From positions 124,001 through 188,000 of the forward strand of contig NZ_CP039905.1 of assembly GCF_005221385.1 (NCBI RefSeq): a DNA stretch of 64,000 nucleotides. Reading direction: 5' to 3'. Every line of letters begins with the position of its first letter. Within the stretch, counting starts at the first letter, position 1. The notes beneath the pieces were generated by a model. The model was not told where the DNA came from, searched no databases, and saw only the letters and a list, made by a program, of their open reading frames with translations. The position numbers were made by a program, and so were the translations under genes. Positions 21,338 through 30,926 of the stretch are shown here, in pieces. Source of the DNA: Agrobacterium tumefaciens. Its GTDB lineage: Bacteria > Pseudomonadota > Alphaproteobacteria > Rhizobiales > Rhizobiaceae.

Positions 21338-21644
21338 TGAACTGCACCCCATTTTGACCGGGCAGTCGGCATAAGCAGAAAGGCTCAAGCACAGGCTTGA
21401 GGACATGTGTGACGCCTCCGGGGTCGCAAGAAGAATCTTTGTTTGACGGCGTCGAAGTTTGGTGCGGACATGTGTTCGGCTTCTTTTGCGGCGAAGCACC
21501 GCCGCCAGCCAGTATGGATTACGCGAGCTCGATCCACTTCAGGCTTACGTGCTGTCAGCACTTATCCTCAATCAGGTTCTCCGAGCCCCGTTCAAACTCT
21601 TCGGCCATTCAATCCTTAGACCTTCATTGCTGCGCGGGAATTCG

Positions 21645-22658
21645 TCAGGCTGGCTGCATGTAAGACCCTCCGTGCTTTAGAATTGCCCAGGCGATGCGAG
21701 CCATCTTGTTCGCTAGCGCTACGATCGCGAGCATCGGTGGCTTTCTGTGGAGGATGCTGGCAAGCCAAGCGCTTGGCCTGATCTTCCCACGCCTTACCCA
21801 AGAAACGACGGCACTGGCCCCCATGATCAGCAGACGTCTGAGCGTCCGTTCGCCCATCTTGGATATTCGTCCGAACCGCTGCTTTCCTCCGGTGGATCGC
21901 TCGAGCGGGGTTAAGCCAACCCATGCCGCGAAGTCACGTCCCTTCCGGAAAGTCGCCGGATCGGGAGCCAGGGCCGCGATTGCTGCCGCTGTCACAGGTC
22001 CGATCCCTGGCACAGAAGTCAATCGACTCGCATCAAGGTCGTCACGCGCCCGCTTTTGGATTTCCCTGTCGAACTCTGTTAGCTGAGCTTCACACGATGA
22101 GAGATGCTGCTATAGTGAACGCAGGATGCCTTGAGCTGCGGGCGGCAGATTATCATCACTCTCGATGATCTCCTGCATCTTTGCAGAAGCGGCGGCACCC
22201 TGAGGGAAGATGTAACCAAATTCCGCCAAATGGCTTCGTATCGCATTCAGAAGCTGGGTCTTCTGGCGTACCACCAGATCTCGTGCGCGAAAGACAATAC
22301 TCGCGGCCTGCGATGCCTCACTCTTCACATGAACGAAGCGCATGTCCGGCCGCTGCGCCGCCTCCGCGATGGCCTCGGCGTCAGCAGCACCGTTCTTCTG
22401 CCTCTTCACAAACGGCTTGACGTAATCCGGAGGTATCAGAAGCACTTCATGCCCCAACTCTCGCAGCTGCCGCCCCCAATAATGCGCGGTGCCGCAAGCC
22501 TCCATCGCTACCCGGCAGTGGGGAAGTGACATCAGCAGCGTGATGAGTTGTGCTCGCCGGACCTGTCGGCGGAAAACGACATGTCCGTCTGCAGCTACGG
22601 CATGCAGTTGGAAAACATGCTTGGCGACATCCAAGCCGATGAGAACGATCTGGGTCAT
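21645..22658 (-). pseudogene. IS110-family transposase with in-frame TAG
   Basis: The start at 22658 has AGGAGG upstream. The N-terminal RuvC-like DEDD domain (VLIGLDVAKHVFQLHAV, VAMEACGTAHYWGRQL, KNGAADAEAIAEAAQRPDM) and the C-terminal Transposase_20 part (LTSVPGIGPVTAAAIAAL, FAAWVGLTPLERSTGGKQR) are in one frame. They are separated only by TAG at 22112-22110, after AAQGILRSL. Otherwise it appears full length. Confidence 0.88.
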
Positions 22659-22734
22659 TGCGTCAACCTCCTGGTGCTGGACATCCTCGATACTGCCACA
22701 AGGTGGCGAAGAAGGCGTCCACTCCATCAGGCTT

Positions 22735-23124
22735 ATGTCTAACGAGTATCGACATGTTGAATTGCTGACGGGTGATGTGCGCCGCAGGCGGTGGACAACC
22801 GAGCAAAAGCTGACGATCATTGAGCAGAGTTTCGAACCAGGCGAGACGGTATCGTCCACCGCTCGCCGCCATGGCGTCGCGCCCAATCTGCTTTACCGGT
22901 GGCGCAGGCTCTTGAGCGAGGGAGGTGCTGCAGCTGTGGATTCTGACGAGCCGGTGGTCGGCAATTCGGAAGTGAAGAAGCTGGACGATCGCGTCCGCGA
23001 GCTGGAGCGCATGCTTGGCCGCAAGACGATGGAGGTCGAAATCCTCCACGAAGCTCTTTCCAAAGCGGACTCAAAAAAACGGATATCGCGGCCGATCTTG
23101 TTGCCGAAGGACGGTTCGCGATGA
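22735..23124 (+). CDS. IS3-family OrfA (IS2-like)
   Basis: A 129-residue HTH protein (WTTEQKLTIIEQSFEPGETV, RRHGVAPNLLYRWRR) with a C-terminal leucine-zipper-like helix (KLDDRVRELERMLGRKTMEV). It is intact and overlaps the start of orfB by four bases, but its partner is broken. Confidence 0.85.
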   Translation: MSNEYRHVELLTGDVRRRRWTTEQKLTIIEQSFEPGETVSSTARRHGVAPNLLYRWRRLLSEGGAAAVDSDEPVVGNSEVKKLDDRVRELERMLGRKTMEVEILHEALSKADSKKRISRPILLPKDGSR

Positions 23125-23944
23125 AGGCCGTCGCAGATACGCTGGGAGTGTCCCGTTCCAACCTCATCGAGCGGCGGAAAGGCCGATCGAAGCCGCGCGG
23201 CTCCTATCACAAGGCCGAGGATGCAGAGCTTACCCATCATTCGCAGGCTGGTAGATCAAAGGCCAACCTATGGCTATCGGCGGATCGCCGCGCTCCTCAA
23301 TCGCGAAAGGCGAGCCGCCGATAAGCCTGTCGTCAACGCAAAACGGGTTCACCGCATTATGGGCAACCACGCCATGTTGCTGGAGAAGCATACGGCCGTT
23401 CGCAAGGGCCGCATCCATGACGGCAAGGTCATGTCATGCGCTCGAACTGCGCTGGTGCTCGGATGGGCTGGAGTTCACTTGCTGGAACGGCGAGGTGATC
23501 CGTCTCGCCTTCATCATCGACGCTTTCCACCGGGAGATCATCGCATGGACGGCGGTTGCCAATGCAGGCATTTCCGGCTCGGACGTGCGTGACATGATGC
23601 TGGAGGCGGTCGAGAAACGCTTCCATGCAACCCGAGCCCCGCACGCTATCGAGCATCTCTCTGACAATGGCTCTGCTTACACCGCGAGGGACACGAGGCT
23701 GTTTGCACAAGCACTCAATCTCACACCTTGCTTCACGCCGGTCGCCAGCCCTCAATCGAACGGCATGTCGGAGGCATTCGTCAAAACCCTGAAACGGGAT
23801 TAAGTGCGCATATCACCTCTGCCGGACGCCGAAACAGCGCTCCGGCTCATCGACGGATGGATCGCGGATTATAATGAAATCCATCCCCATTCTGCCCTCA
23901 AGATGGCTTCCCCTCGGCAGTTCATCAGGGCTAAATCAACCTAG
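23121..23944 (+). pseudogene. IS3-family OrfB transposase, frameshifted and with a nonsense codon
   Basis: Pieces appear in order: KAVADTLGVSRSNLIERRKG, QRPTYGYRRIAALLNRERRA, WNGEVIRLAFIIDAFHREII, HLSDNGSAYTARDTRLFAQA and ASPQSNGMSEAFVKTLKRD. Frame changes occur near 23240 and 23420. A TAA at 23801-23803 then replaces the Tyr of the usual KRDYV motif, and the last piece (ALRLIDGWIADYNEIHPHSA) continues in frame to 23944. Confidence 0.85.
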
Positions 23945-23974
23945 CCGACTTGTCCGGTCAAACGGGGTGCACTC

Positions 23975-24056
23975 CATCACCCGATTCGAGACAATCAGCG
24001 ATGAATGCCTCAAGTTCAGGTGTCAGCGATACGTTTCGGGTCAATCGATTGGCCAT
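23975..24056 (-). pseudogene. N-terminal fragment of a ParD/CopG-type antitoxin
   Basis: The sequence after the ATG at 24056 (MANRLTRNVSLTPELEAFIA, DCLESG) is the ribbon-helix-helix start of a ParD-like antitoxin. It is severed by the IS3 right end. No toxin partner remains next to it. Confidence 0.6.
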
Positions 24057-24331
24057 TGTCAAGATGTGCCCCAGGTCGAGCACTGTGTCAAAGTGTGGCC
24101 ATATACCCCCCCTGCGGGGCGGGAAAGAACAAAGTGAAACGGCTTTTACCGACTGCATGGCAATGGCGGCAGACGCCGGTGTCCCAGGTTGAAGGCACAG
24201 AATTGGCCAGGCATGAAACCTGGAGAGGTCCTCGGGCGATAAGGTTTTCGCCTGACGATCAACCGCTTGGGCGCCACCCTATACCGGCATGGAGTGTATA
24301 GCTTGCCCGAATTGAAACGTTGGAACTCCGC

Positions 24332-24538
24332 CTACGCGCCTAAAACTGGCGGCTCCAATAGCAACCCCTCTTGCTCGTCGATAGCGACCGTGCTCGCTGT
24401 TAACACGAAATATGTCATGCCGACCCTGATGCAAATCGGTCTATTGTTGGGAAGCGCCGCAAGCAGCGCGACTAGATCTGCTGCCATCACAGGTGTTTCA
24501 GGCCTTCTGCGGTTATACCAGTGAATGATCCGATTCAT
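24332..24538 (-). CDS. Small hypothetical protein
   Basis: A possible 68-residue protein (MNRIIHWYNRRRPETPVMAA and a hydrophobic, acidic C-terminal part). AGGA lies just before the ATG, closer than ideal. No family recognised; the codon pattern is ordinary, and the surrounding 600 bases hold nothing else. It may be spurious. Confidence 0.3.
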   Translation of the reverse strand: MNRIIHWYNRRRPETPVMAADLVALLAALPNNRPICIRVGMTYFVLTASTVAIDEQEGLLLEPPVLGA

Positions 24539-24650
24539 CGTCCTAAGGCACTCCAACCCACGTGAACTTCTGGGACGCGGCCCCTCGAAATCGCACCGCT
24601 CGCTATTGTCTCGCGGGAGCGGAAATCGTCTCCGCCTCGCCAAATAAGGG

Positions 24651-26240
24651 TCATCTGCCCAAAACATCTCGCTTTAGGCGTCCCTCATCGTCTGACATCA
24701 AATCCTCGCCAGTCCCTGCAGCCGCCAACGACGTCCTGATGGCATCTTCAATCGGCTGTGGCCGGCCGAAAAGGTAGCCCTGACCGAGATCACAGCCAAG
24801 CTGCTGAAGGTATTGCAGTTGGCTTTGCTCCTCGATTCCTTCGGCGGTGACCTCAACGCCCAAACCATGACCAAGCGCGATCATGGCGCGGACGACCTTA
24901 TCCTGCCTTTCGCTTGCCTCGAATGTCTGAACGAAACTCCTGTCAATCTTGATCTTCTGGAACTGGTAATTCGACAGCTGCGAAAGGCTCGAATAGCCGG
25001 TCCCAAAGTCGTCCAGAGCAATCCGGATACCCGCCTTGGTAAGATCCTCCAGAACTTCCTTGGCCGCAACTGCGTCCTTGATCAGCGCACTTTCCGTGAT
25101 CTCGATTTCCAGGCGCTGAACCGGCAGGCCGCTTTCGCCCATGATTTTCAGCAGTCGCAGCCCGAGCAGCCGATCGCACAATTGCGTCGGTGAGACATTG
25201 AAAGACAAAATGGTGTCGACCGGCCAGGACATTGCATCCTTGCAGGCTCGCCTGAACAATTGTTCTGTTAGCTCGACAATGAGCCCGGCATCTTCGGCGA
25301 TCGGGATGAAATCAGACGGGGGAATAAAGGTGCCATCAGCTGTTTTCCACCGGGCAAGTGCTTCAAACCCCGCCAGCTTCCGGGTGCTGAGTTCTACAAA
25401 AGGCTGGTAATAGGGCTCGATTACACCCTCTCTCATGGCTTGGCGCAAACGAGCCTCAAGTTGTATGCGATTGTTGAGCTCATCAAGCATTGCCGGAGTA
25501 AAGGCCGAGGCATTGTTGCGGCCCATTTTTTTCGAAGCATACATGGCGCAGTCCGATTGGTGGATTGCATCTGCGAGCGTTCCGCCGTTAATGCCTGCAA
25601 CGGTATATCCAACGCTTGCGCCAAGATCGACCGTCGCGCCTTTGATTGTCAGTGGCTTGGATATCGCACGTACGATTCGGGCCGACAGCGCTTTGAGATC
25701 GACCTGCCCCCTAAGCTTCGCCAGCACGACAAACTCGTCACCCCCTAGCCGATAGATATGCTCGTCTGGGAAAACCTCCGCCAGCCGTTCGGACGTAATT
25801 TTGAGAGCAGCATCGCCGCTATCATGCCCAAGCAGATCGTTGACCTTTTTAAACCCATCCAGATCGATGCTGAACACCCCATAGCGGTCACCGGAAAGGA
25901 AATCTTCCCGGGCGGCCACGGCATCAAGAAGACGGCGATTTGGCAGCTTTGTCAGTGGGTCATGGAAAGCAATCCAGTCGACGTCACGCTCGGCGAGAAT
26001 GCGGCGAGAGATTTCGTGAGACATATCCTTGATACGGAGGACAGAGTAGGCCAGTCCCAGGAAACCACCGATGTTAAGAGCGGTAAACACCTCATCGAGA
26101 TTGTAACTCTCATGATCTCGGAAATAATGGTCCAGAACCTCATGGGCATTAAAATACGAGGCAAGGCCGTAGAGCAAAACGAATGCACCGATCCAGATAA
26201 AGATCTCGACGTTGGCGCGATTATGACGGAAGTTTGGCAT
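24651..26240 (-). CDS. Membrane GGDEF-EAL cyclic di-GMP protein
   Basis: A 529-residue protein with two N-terminal membrane segments (about residues 13-30 and 54-70), a GGDEF domain with an intact active site (YRLGGDEFVVL), and an EAL domain (GFEALARW, DDFGTGYSSLSQL). Both catalytic signatures are canonical, so it could make or degrade c-di-GMP. No RxxD inhibition site is seen before GGDEF. AGAGG precedes the ATG at 26240. It is divergent from the chemoreceptor gene at 26487, with a shared 246-bp control region, suggesting linked motility control. Confidence 0.92.
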   Translation of the reverse strand: MPNFRHNRANVEIFIWIGAFVLLYGLASYFNAHEVLDHYFRDHESYNLDEVFTALNIGGFLGLAYSVLRIKDMSHEISRRILAERDVDWIAFHDPLTKLPNRRLLDAVAAREDFLSGDRYGVFSIDLDGFKKVNDLLGHDSGDAALKITSERLAEVFPDEHIYRLGGDEFVVLAKLRGQVDLKALSARIVRAISKPLTIKGATVDLGASVGYTVAGINGGTLADAIHQSDCAMYASKKMGRNNASAFTPAMLDELNNRIQLEARLRQAMREGVIEPYYQPFVELSTRKLAGFEALARWKTADGTFIPPSDFIPIAEDAGLIVELTEQLFRRACKDAMSWPVDTILSFNVSPTQLCDRLLGLRLLKIMGESGLPVQRLEIEITESALIKDAVAAKEVLEDLTKAGIRIALDDFGTGYSSLSQLSNYQFQKIKIDRSFVQTFEASERQDKVVRAMIALGHGLGVEVTAEGIEEQSQLQYLQQLGCDLGQGYLFGRPQPIEDAIRTSLAAAGTGEDLMSDDEGRLKRDVLGR

Positions 26241-26486
26241 GGAACCTCTGTGCGCGGCCTTGATAGTAGTTCAAGCGCGTGCGGTGGAAACTACTTTCGA
26301 TTTTACTCAAATCCATTGTTTTTCGGTTAAAAGCGCGCGGCGGTCTTTGCTTTGAGCTCGTTTGTCACAGCGTTTTTTAATAGGATGCCGAACTCGGCCC
26401 GCTGGGTTAAATTAGCGCCATGGATAATCATAAATTAATCAGTTCGTTAGATAGTGAAGGCCTAATTCTTCAAGGCGGAGGCTTTC

Positions 26487-28277
26487 GTGAACCTGAACAC
26501 CATCCTGGCCGGCAGTCTCTATTCTGTCATGCAGGCTTTCGAACGATCGCAAGCCATTATCTCGTTCAAAACCGACGGCACGATCCTCGACGCCAATGAG
26601 AACTTCTGCAAGGCGGTCGGTTATAGTCGTGACGAGATTATCGGCAAAAGCCATCGGATGTTTGTCAAGCCGGATGATGCCCAGTCTGCAGAATACACAG
26701 CATTCTGGAAACGTCTTAGTTCCGGTGAGTTCGACCGCGGCCAATATAAGAGGATCGGCAAGAATGGTCGGGAAATTTGGCTGGAAGCTTCCTATAATCC
26801 CGTTATCCGTGGCGGCAAGGTCATCAAGGTCGTGAAGATCGCAACCGACATCACAGACATCAAACGCGAGAGCCTGGAAAGCAAGGGCAAGCTGGATGCC
26901 CTCTCCCGTGCCCAGGCCGTGATCGAATTTACACCTGATGGCAAGATTCTGACGGCCAACAAGAACTTCCTCGACACACTTGGCTATTCCCTTGACGAGA
27001 TTGTCGGCAAGCACCACCAGATTTTCTGTGAGGCGGATTATCTTGCATCAAAGGAGTATGCCGAGTTCTGGCCACGCCTCGCGAGAGGCGAGTTCTTCAA
27101 CGACGAATTCAAGCGCTTGAGGAAGGACGGAAGTTCCGTCTATATTCAGGCAACCTACAATCCGATCATGGACGACGAAGGCAAAGTCTTCAAGGTTGTC
27201 AAATTCGCCACCGATGTCTCGGGCCGAGTGACCGCACTGCAGCAGATCGGAGCAGGCCTTGAACGTCTCTCGGATAACAATATACGCATCACGATTGACG
27301 AGCCGTTTGTCGATGAGTTTGAGCACCTCAGACACGATTTCAATGAGTCGCTAGCGAAGTTCCAGGGAACGCTGGAAGAGGTCCTCAGCCAAACGTCAAT
27401 GTTAACGGAAAAAAGCGGGGACATGAGTTCCAGCGCCAACGGAATTGCTCATCGTTCAGAACAGCAGGCGGCGGCTCTTGAAGAAACATCCGCCGCTCTG
27501 GAACAGATCACGGTCACAGTGCGGCAGTCGGCCGAACGGACTGCCGAAGCCCATAGACTGGTTACCGAAGCCAACACGGTCGCAGCAAACTCTGTTCAAG
27601 TTGTCACGGCTACCGTCGATGCCATCGGACGCATCGAATCCGCTTCAAAGGAGATCACCAGCATCATCAGCGTGATTGACGAAATTGCCTTTCAGACAAA
27701 CCTCCTCGCACTCAACGCAGGCGTTGAGGCGGCGCGTGCCGGCGAAGCGGGTAAAGGCTTCGCCGTTGTCGCACAGGAAGTCCGCGAGCTCGCACAACGC
27801 TCGGCCAGTGCTGCGAAACAGATTTCCGGTCTTATTGCCAATTCTTCGGCTGAGGTAAAGGAAGGTGTTCGGCTCGTTGGTGAAACAGGTCAAGCCCTGA
27901 AACATATTGAAGAGTATGTGAAGTCGATCAATGCTAACATCGAAAGCATTTCCGTCGGCGCGCGAGAACAATCGACCAGTCTGAACGAAATCAATGCCGC
28001 GGTGAACTCGCTGGACCAAATGACGCAGCAAAACGCTGGCATGGTCAGCAGCATGGGTGCCATTGCCGAATCCGTCTCTGCCGCCGCAAGCGAGCTGGAA
28101 ACCCTGGTGAAACGCTTCAAGCTCAACCGGCGCAAGTGGATTCGCGAGCCCGGCTCTGAAGCGTCCAAACTCGGCCCAGAGGCAAGGGGATACGGCAAGA
28201 AGACGATCTACCAAAATAGAGCGAACGGTGCAGCTCCGCAAATCGGCGGCGAGAAGAACCAACGATCAGCGGCTTAG
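26487..28277 (+). CDS. Cytoplasmic methyl-accepting chemotaxis protein, PAS-PAS-MA
   Basis: A second soluble receptor built like the one at 4640-6424: PAS at about residues 15-120 and 135-245, no membrane segment, then a complete MA domain with [20 protein letters not shown]. It starts with GTG at 26487, five bases after GGCGGAGG. Unlike its relative it ends in a basic, low-complexity tail without a WxxF pentapeptide and has no cheW beside it, so adaptation may depend on other receptors. The paired PAS domains suggest internal redox or metabolic sensing; the ligand is unknown. Confidence 0.92.
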   Translation: MNLNTILAGSLYSVMQAFERSQAIISFKTDGTILDANENFCKAVGYSRDEIIGKSHRMFVKPDDAQSAEYTAFWKRLSSGEFDRGQYKRIGKNGREIWLEASYNPVIRGGKVIKVVKIATDITDIKRESLESKGKLDALSRAQAVIEFTPDGKILTANKNFLDTLGYSLDEIVGKHHQIFCEADYLASKEYAEFWPRLARGEFFNDEFKRLRKDGSSVYIQATYNPIMDDEGKVFKVVKFATDVSGRVTALQQIGAGLERLSDNNIRITIDEPFVDEFEHLRHDFNESLAKFQGTLEEVLSQTSMLTEKSGDMSSSANGIAHRSEQQAAALEETSAALEQITVTVRQSAERTAEAHRLVTEANTVAANSVQVVTATVDAIGRIESASKEITSIISVIDEIAFQTNLLALNAGVEAARAGEAGKGFAVVAQEVRELAQRSASAAKQISGLIANSSAEVKEGVRLVGETGQALKHIEEYVKSINANIESISVGAREQSTSLNEINAAVNSLDQMTQQNAGMVSSMGAIAESVSAAASELETLVKRFKLNRRKWIREPGSEASKLGPEARGYGKKTIYQNRANGAAPQIGGEKNQRSAA

Positions 28278-28749
28278 ACGAAGTCGTGTTTTGGTGGTTC
28301 CGCATGGAAGATCAGTTCACTTGAATTGGTCATCGTCGGAAACGCATCAGCTCCAAGGTCTAGCTGGAGGTCTGCGCCGCTCCTAGATTGATGGTTTCGG
28401 TCTCGTCCGGGATCAGACGGTGGAAAGACGCCAATGGATCGAGATACTCGATAACGGCGTGTTCGCTGCATCAGCGGACGCATAGCAGGGAATAGCGAGA
28501 TTGAAAGGGCGGTTTTCCACTTGTCTGCTCCGTTGTCGCCGTCGGAAGCTGAGTGGTGTAACAATGCCCCACACCAAACGTGCTAGCGATATGAGATTCG
28601 ATTAGTATATTCGAACAGACTGATTCGAAATTGTCCTCCCGATGCAAAACGGATAGTCAAGATGGTTGTGGTCAAAAATACTTTCAAACTTCAGGTGGAA
28701 GCTTCCCCACGCCTACTTTCCATCATGTCTAATCCTGTCCGTCGTCGAA
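28278..28749. other. Intergenic stretch without recognisable gene
   Basis: About 470 bases between the chemoreceptor stop and the IS3 end. Short open frames here have no ribosome-binding site or family signature. No repeat, hairpin or RNA gene was recognised. Confidence 0.5.
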
Positions 28750-28809
28750 TGATTTGAGACTTTTTGGGCTCTGGAAGAATGGAGTTTCCGGCTCGGTTTG
28801 CGGGTTGAT

Positions 28810-29790
28810 TTAAGCCGCTTTGGCGTGGTGTTTCAAGCGACGTTGTCTGATGGTGTCGCGTTTGATCCTTTCGCGTTCGAGCAAGATGGTATGGCCGCGT
28901 CCGAAGTAGACGTCGGCCGGGGTGAGATTATCGAGGCTCTCGTGGTATCGCCGATGATTGTAATGCTCGACGAAGGCGGCGATCTGGGCTTCGAGGTCCT
29001 CCTGGAAAAAGTAGTTTTCGAGCAGGATGCGGTTCTTCAACGTCTGGTGCCAGCGCTCGATCTTGCCCTGTGTCTGGGGATGGCCGGGGGCGCCATGGAC
29101 TTGGTCGATCTTGTACTTGTCCAGCCATTCGCCGAGATCTGAGGCCACGTAACACGGGCCGTTGTCGGACAGCAGGCGTGGGCGGTGTTCGACCTTGACC
29201 TTGTCGCAGCCCGAGGCGGCCAGTGCCAGGTCGAGCGTGTCGGTGACGTCATCGACTTTCATGCCGGTGCATAGTTTCCAGGCGATGATGTAGCGGGAAT
29301 AATCGTCGAGGATGGTCGACAGGTAGAACCATCCCCAGCCGATGACCTTCAGATAGGTGAAGTCGGTTTGCCACATCTCATTCGGACGCGTGGTCTTGTC
29401 CTTGAACTCATCATTGGCCTTGATGACGATATAGGCTGGCGAGGTGATCAGGTCGTGGGCCTTGAGCAGGCGGTAGACCGAAGCCTCTGACACAAAATAG
29501 CGTTCCGTGTCGGTGAACTTCACGGCCAGCTCGCGCGGTGACAGATCGGCATGGTCGAGCGCCATGGTGATGATACGGTCACGGACATCGTCGGGAACAC
29601 GGTTCCACACCCGTGAAGGTGCGGACGTCCGGTCTTCCAGCCCCTCGACACCGTGGGTCTGGAAGCGATCATACCAGCGATAGAAGGTTGGTCTTGGAAT
29701 GCCGAGCTTGTCGAGCGTCTGCCTGGCTGGCAGATGAGACCCCTCGACAAGCCGGATGATCTCGAGCTTTTCGGTGGCGGGATATCTCAT
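28810..29790 (-). CDS. IS3-family transposase OrfB
   Basis: A 326-residue integrase-type transposase. An HTH region (ARQTLDKLGIPRPTFYRWYD) precedes the catalytic core, with Asp in MWQTDFTYLKV, Asp in LLSDNGPCYVA and Glu in TQGKIERWHQTLK. The start overlaps the orfA stop by four bases, allowing coupling or frameshift fusion. The gene is intact and the element potentially active. Confidence 0.92.
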   Translation of the reverse strand: MRYPATEKLEIIRLVEGSHLPARQTLDKLGIPRPTFYRWYDRFQTHGVEGLEDRTSAPSRVWNRVPDDVRDRIITMALDHADLSPRELAVKFTDTERYFVSEASVYRLLKAHDLITSPAYIVIKANDEFKDKTTRPNEMWQTDFTYLKVIGWGWFYLSTILDDYSRYIIAWKLCTGMKVDDVTDTLDLALAASGCDKVKVEHRPRLLSDNGPCYVASDLGEWLDKYKIDQVHGAPGHPQTQGKIERWHQTLKNRILLENYFFQEDLEAQIAAFVEHYNHRRYHESLDNLTPADVYFGRGHTILLERERIKRDTIRQRRLKHHAKAA

Positions 29791-30161
29791 TCTTCGTCGC
29801 CCCCATCCGCGATCATGCTTTTTTTAAGCAGGCGGTTTTCCAGGGTGAGGTCGGCCAGCGCCTCTTTCAGGTCGCGGCTTTCACGGCGTAGCGCCTTGAC
29901 CTCATCGCTGGTGGCCGAGCGGGCAGTGTCTCCGGCAAGCCGCTTCTTGCCCGCTTCGAGGAATTCCTTTGACCAGCTATAATACAGGCTCTCGGCGATC
30001 CCTTCGCGGCGGCAAATCGCGGCGATGCTGTCTTCGCCACGCAGACCTTCCAGCACAATACGGATCTTCTCCTCCGACGAATGGTGCTTGCGCGTCGCGC
30101 GGCGGATGTCCTTGATTGTCTTCTCGGCCGCCGATGTCTGCGGCCCGGTTTTCTGTCTCAT
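29787..30161 (-). CDS. IS3-family OrfA
   Basis: A 124-residue HTH protein (HHSSEEKIRIVLEGLRGEDS, AAICRREGIAESLYYSWSKE) with a C-terminal coiled-coil stretch. The start at 30161 has AAGGAAG six bases upstream. It overlaps orfB by ATGA. Confidence 0.88.
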   Translation of the reverse strand: MRQKTGPQTSAAEKTIKDIRRATRKHHSSEEKIRIVLEGLRGEDSIAAICRREGIAESLYYSWSKEFLEAGKKRLAGDTARSATSDEVKALRRESRDLKEALADLTLENRLLKKSMIADGGDEE

Positions 30162-30241
30162 CTTCGCTTCCTTTGATAGAGCTACGATGAGCCGAAAATC
30201 CTCTCTTCCCAATTAAAACACTTCTGTCTCAAAGGCGCTGA

Positions 30242-30888
30242 TCCGGGACAGAATCCGAGGGCAAGATCGAGCCCAGGTTTCACGCGACTTCGCGCCCTAT
30301 CATCGCCGAGCGGGAAGCGACGCATCGGGCGATCTCGCTTGCCGAACTTTCAGATGTTCCCCTGATGGTCGTCCACGTTTCGAACAGAGAAGCGATGGAA
30401 GAAATCCGGCGAGCCCGCCAGCGAGGTTTGAAAATCTTCGGCGAGACCTGCCCGCAATATCTCGTGCTGACCGAAAACAATCTGGAAGGGCTGAACATGG
30501 AAGGCGCGAAATACGTATGCTCGCCTCCGCCGCGCGACGCGGACAGCCAGGAGGCATGCTGGCAAGGGCTCCAGCAGGAGGTCTTCTCGGTTTTTTCGTC
30601 CGATCATTGCCCGTTCCGATACGACGATCCGCAGGGAAAGCTGACGCCGAAGGGCAGTACCAGCTTCCGCTGGGTTCCGAACGGTATTCCGGGCGTTGGC
30701 GCACGATTGCCGATCCTGTTTTCCGAAGGTGTCATGAAGGGCCGGATCGACATCAACAGGTTCGTCGCCCTGACATCGACCAATCATGCCAAGACCTATG
30801 GGCTTTATCCGCGCAAGGGCACGATCGCCGTCAGCGCAGACGCCGATATTGCCATCTGGGATCCTCATCGGCGGCAAACACTGACCCA
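30242..30888 (+). pseudogene. Dihydropyrimidinase (hydantoinase) internal fragment
   Basis: In one frame the sequence reads HATSRPIIAEREATHRAISL, VVHVSNREAMEEIR, GETCPQYLVLTENN and DHCPFRYDDPQGKLTPKG through TYGLYPRKGTIAVSADADIA. This is the C-terminal half of a pyrimidine-degrading dihydropyrimidinase. The 5' side is lost at the IS3 boundary and the 3' end is cut by the Tn3-family inverted repeat at 30889, so it encodes no functional enzyme. Confidence 0.88.
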
Positions 30889-30926
30889 GGGGTCGGTTCC
30901 GGCTGGGGGCGGAATGACACCCTAAG
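30889..30926 (+). repeat. Left 38-bp terminal inverted repeat of the mer transposon
   Basis: It starts GGGGTCGGTTCCGGCTGG and ends ATGACACCCTAAG. It differs from the inverse of the right repeat at only a few central positions. The tnpA stop codon lies inside it. Confidence 0.92.

Larger units (their letters stand above)
21338..23974 (+). mobile_element. IS3-family element with an IS110 element nested inside
   Basis: The left end (TGAACTGCACCCCATTTTGA) and the inverse of the right end (TGGAGTGCACCCCGTTTGAC) match well, and both continue with CCGG and GTCGGC. Between the left end and orfA lies an IS110 transposase gene that does not belong to IS3, implying a nested insertion. The element itself sits in the Tn3 relic on the left and a ParD gene on the right. 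Confidence 0.65.
28750..30233 (-). mobile_element. IS3-family element, second type
   Basis: orfA and orfB overlap by ATGA and look intact. Ends are placed at the inverted TTTGAGAC motifs (28750 and 30233); internal similarity continues in GGAAGA and TTCCGGCTC on one side and TTTTCGGCTC on the other. Boundaries are approximate and no target repeat was found. Confidence 0.7.
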
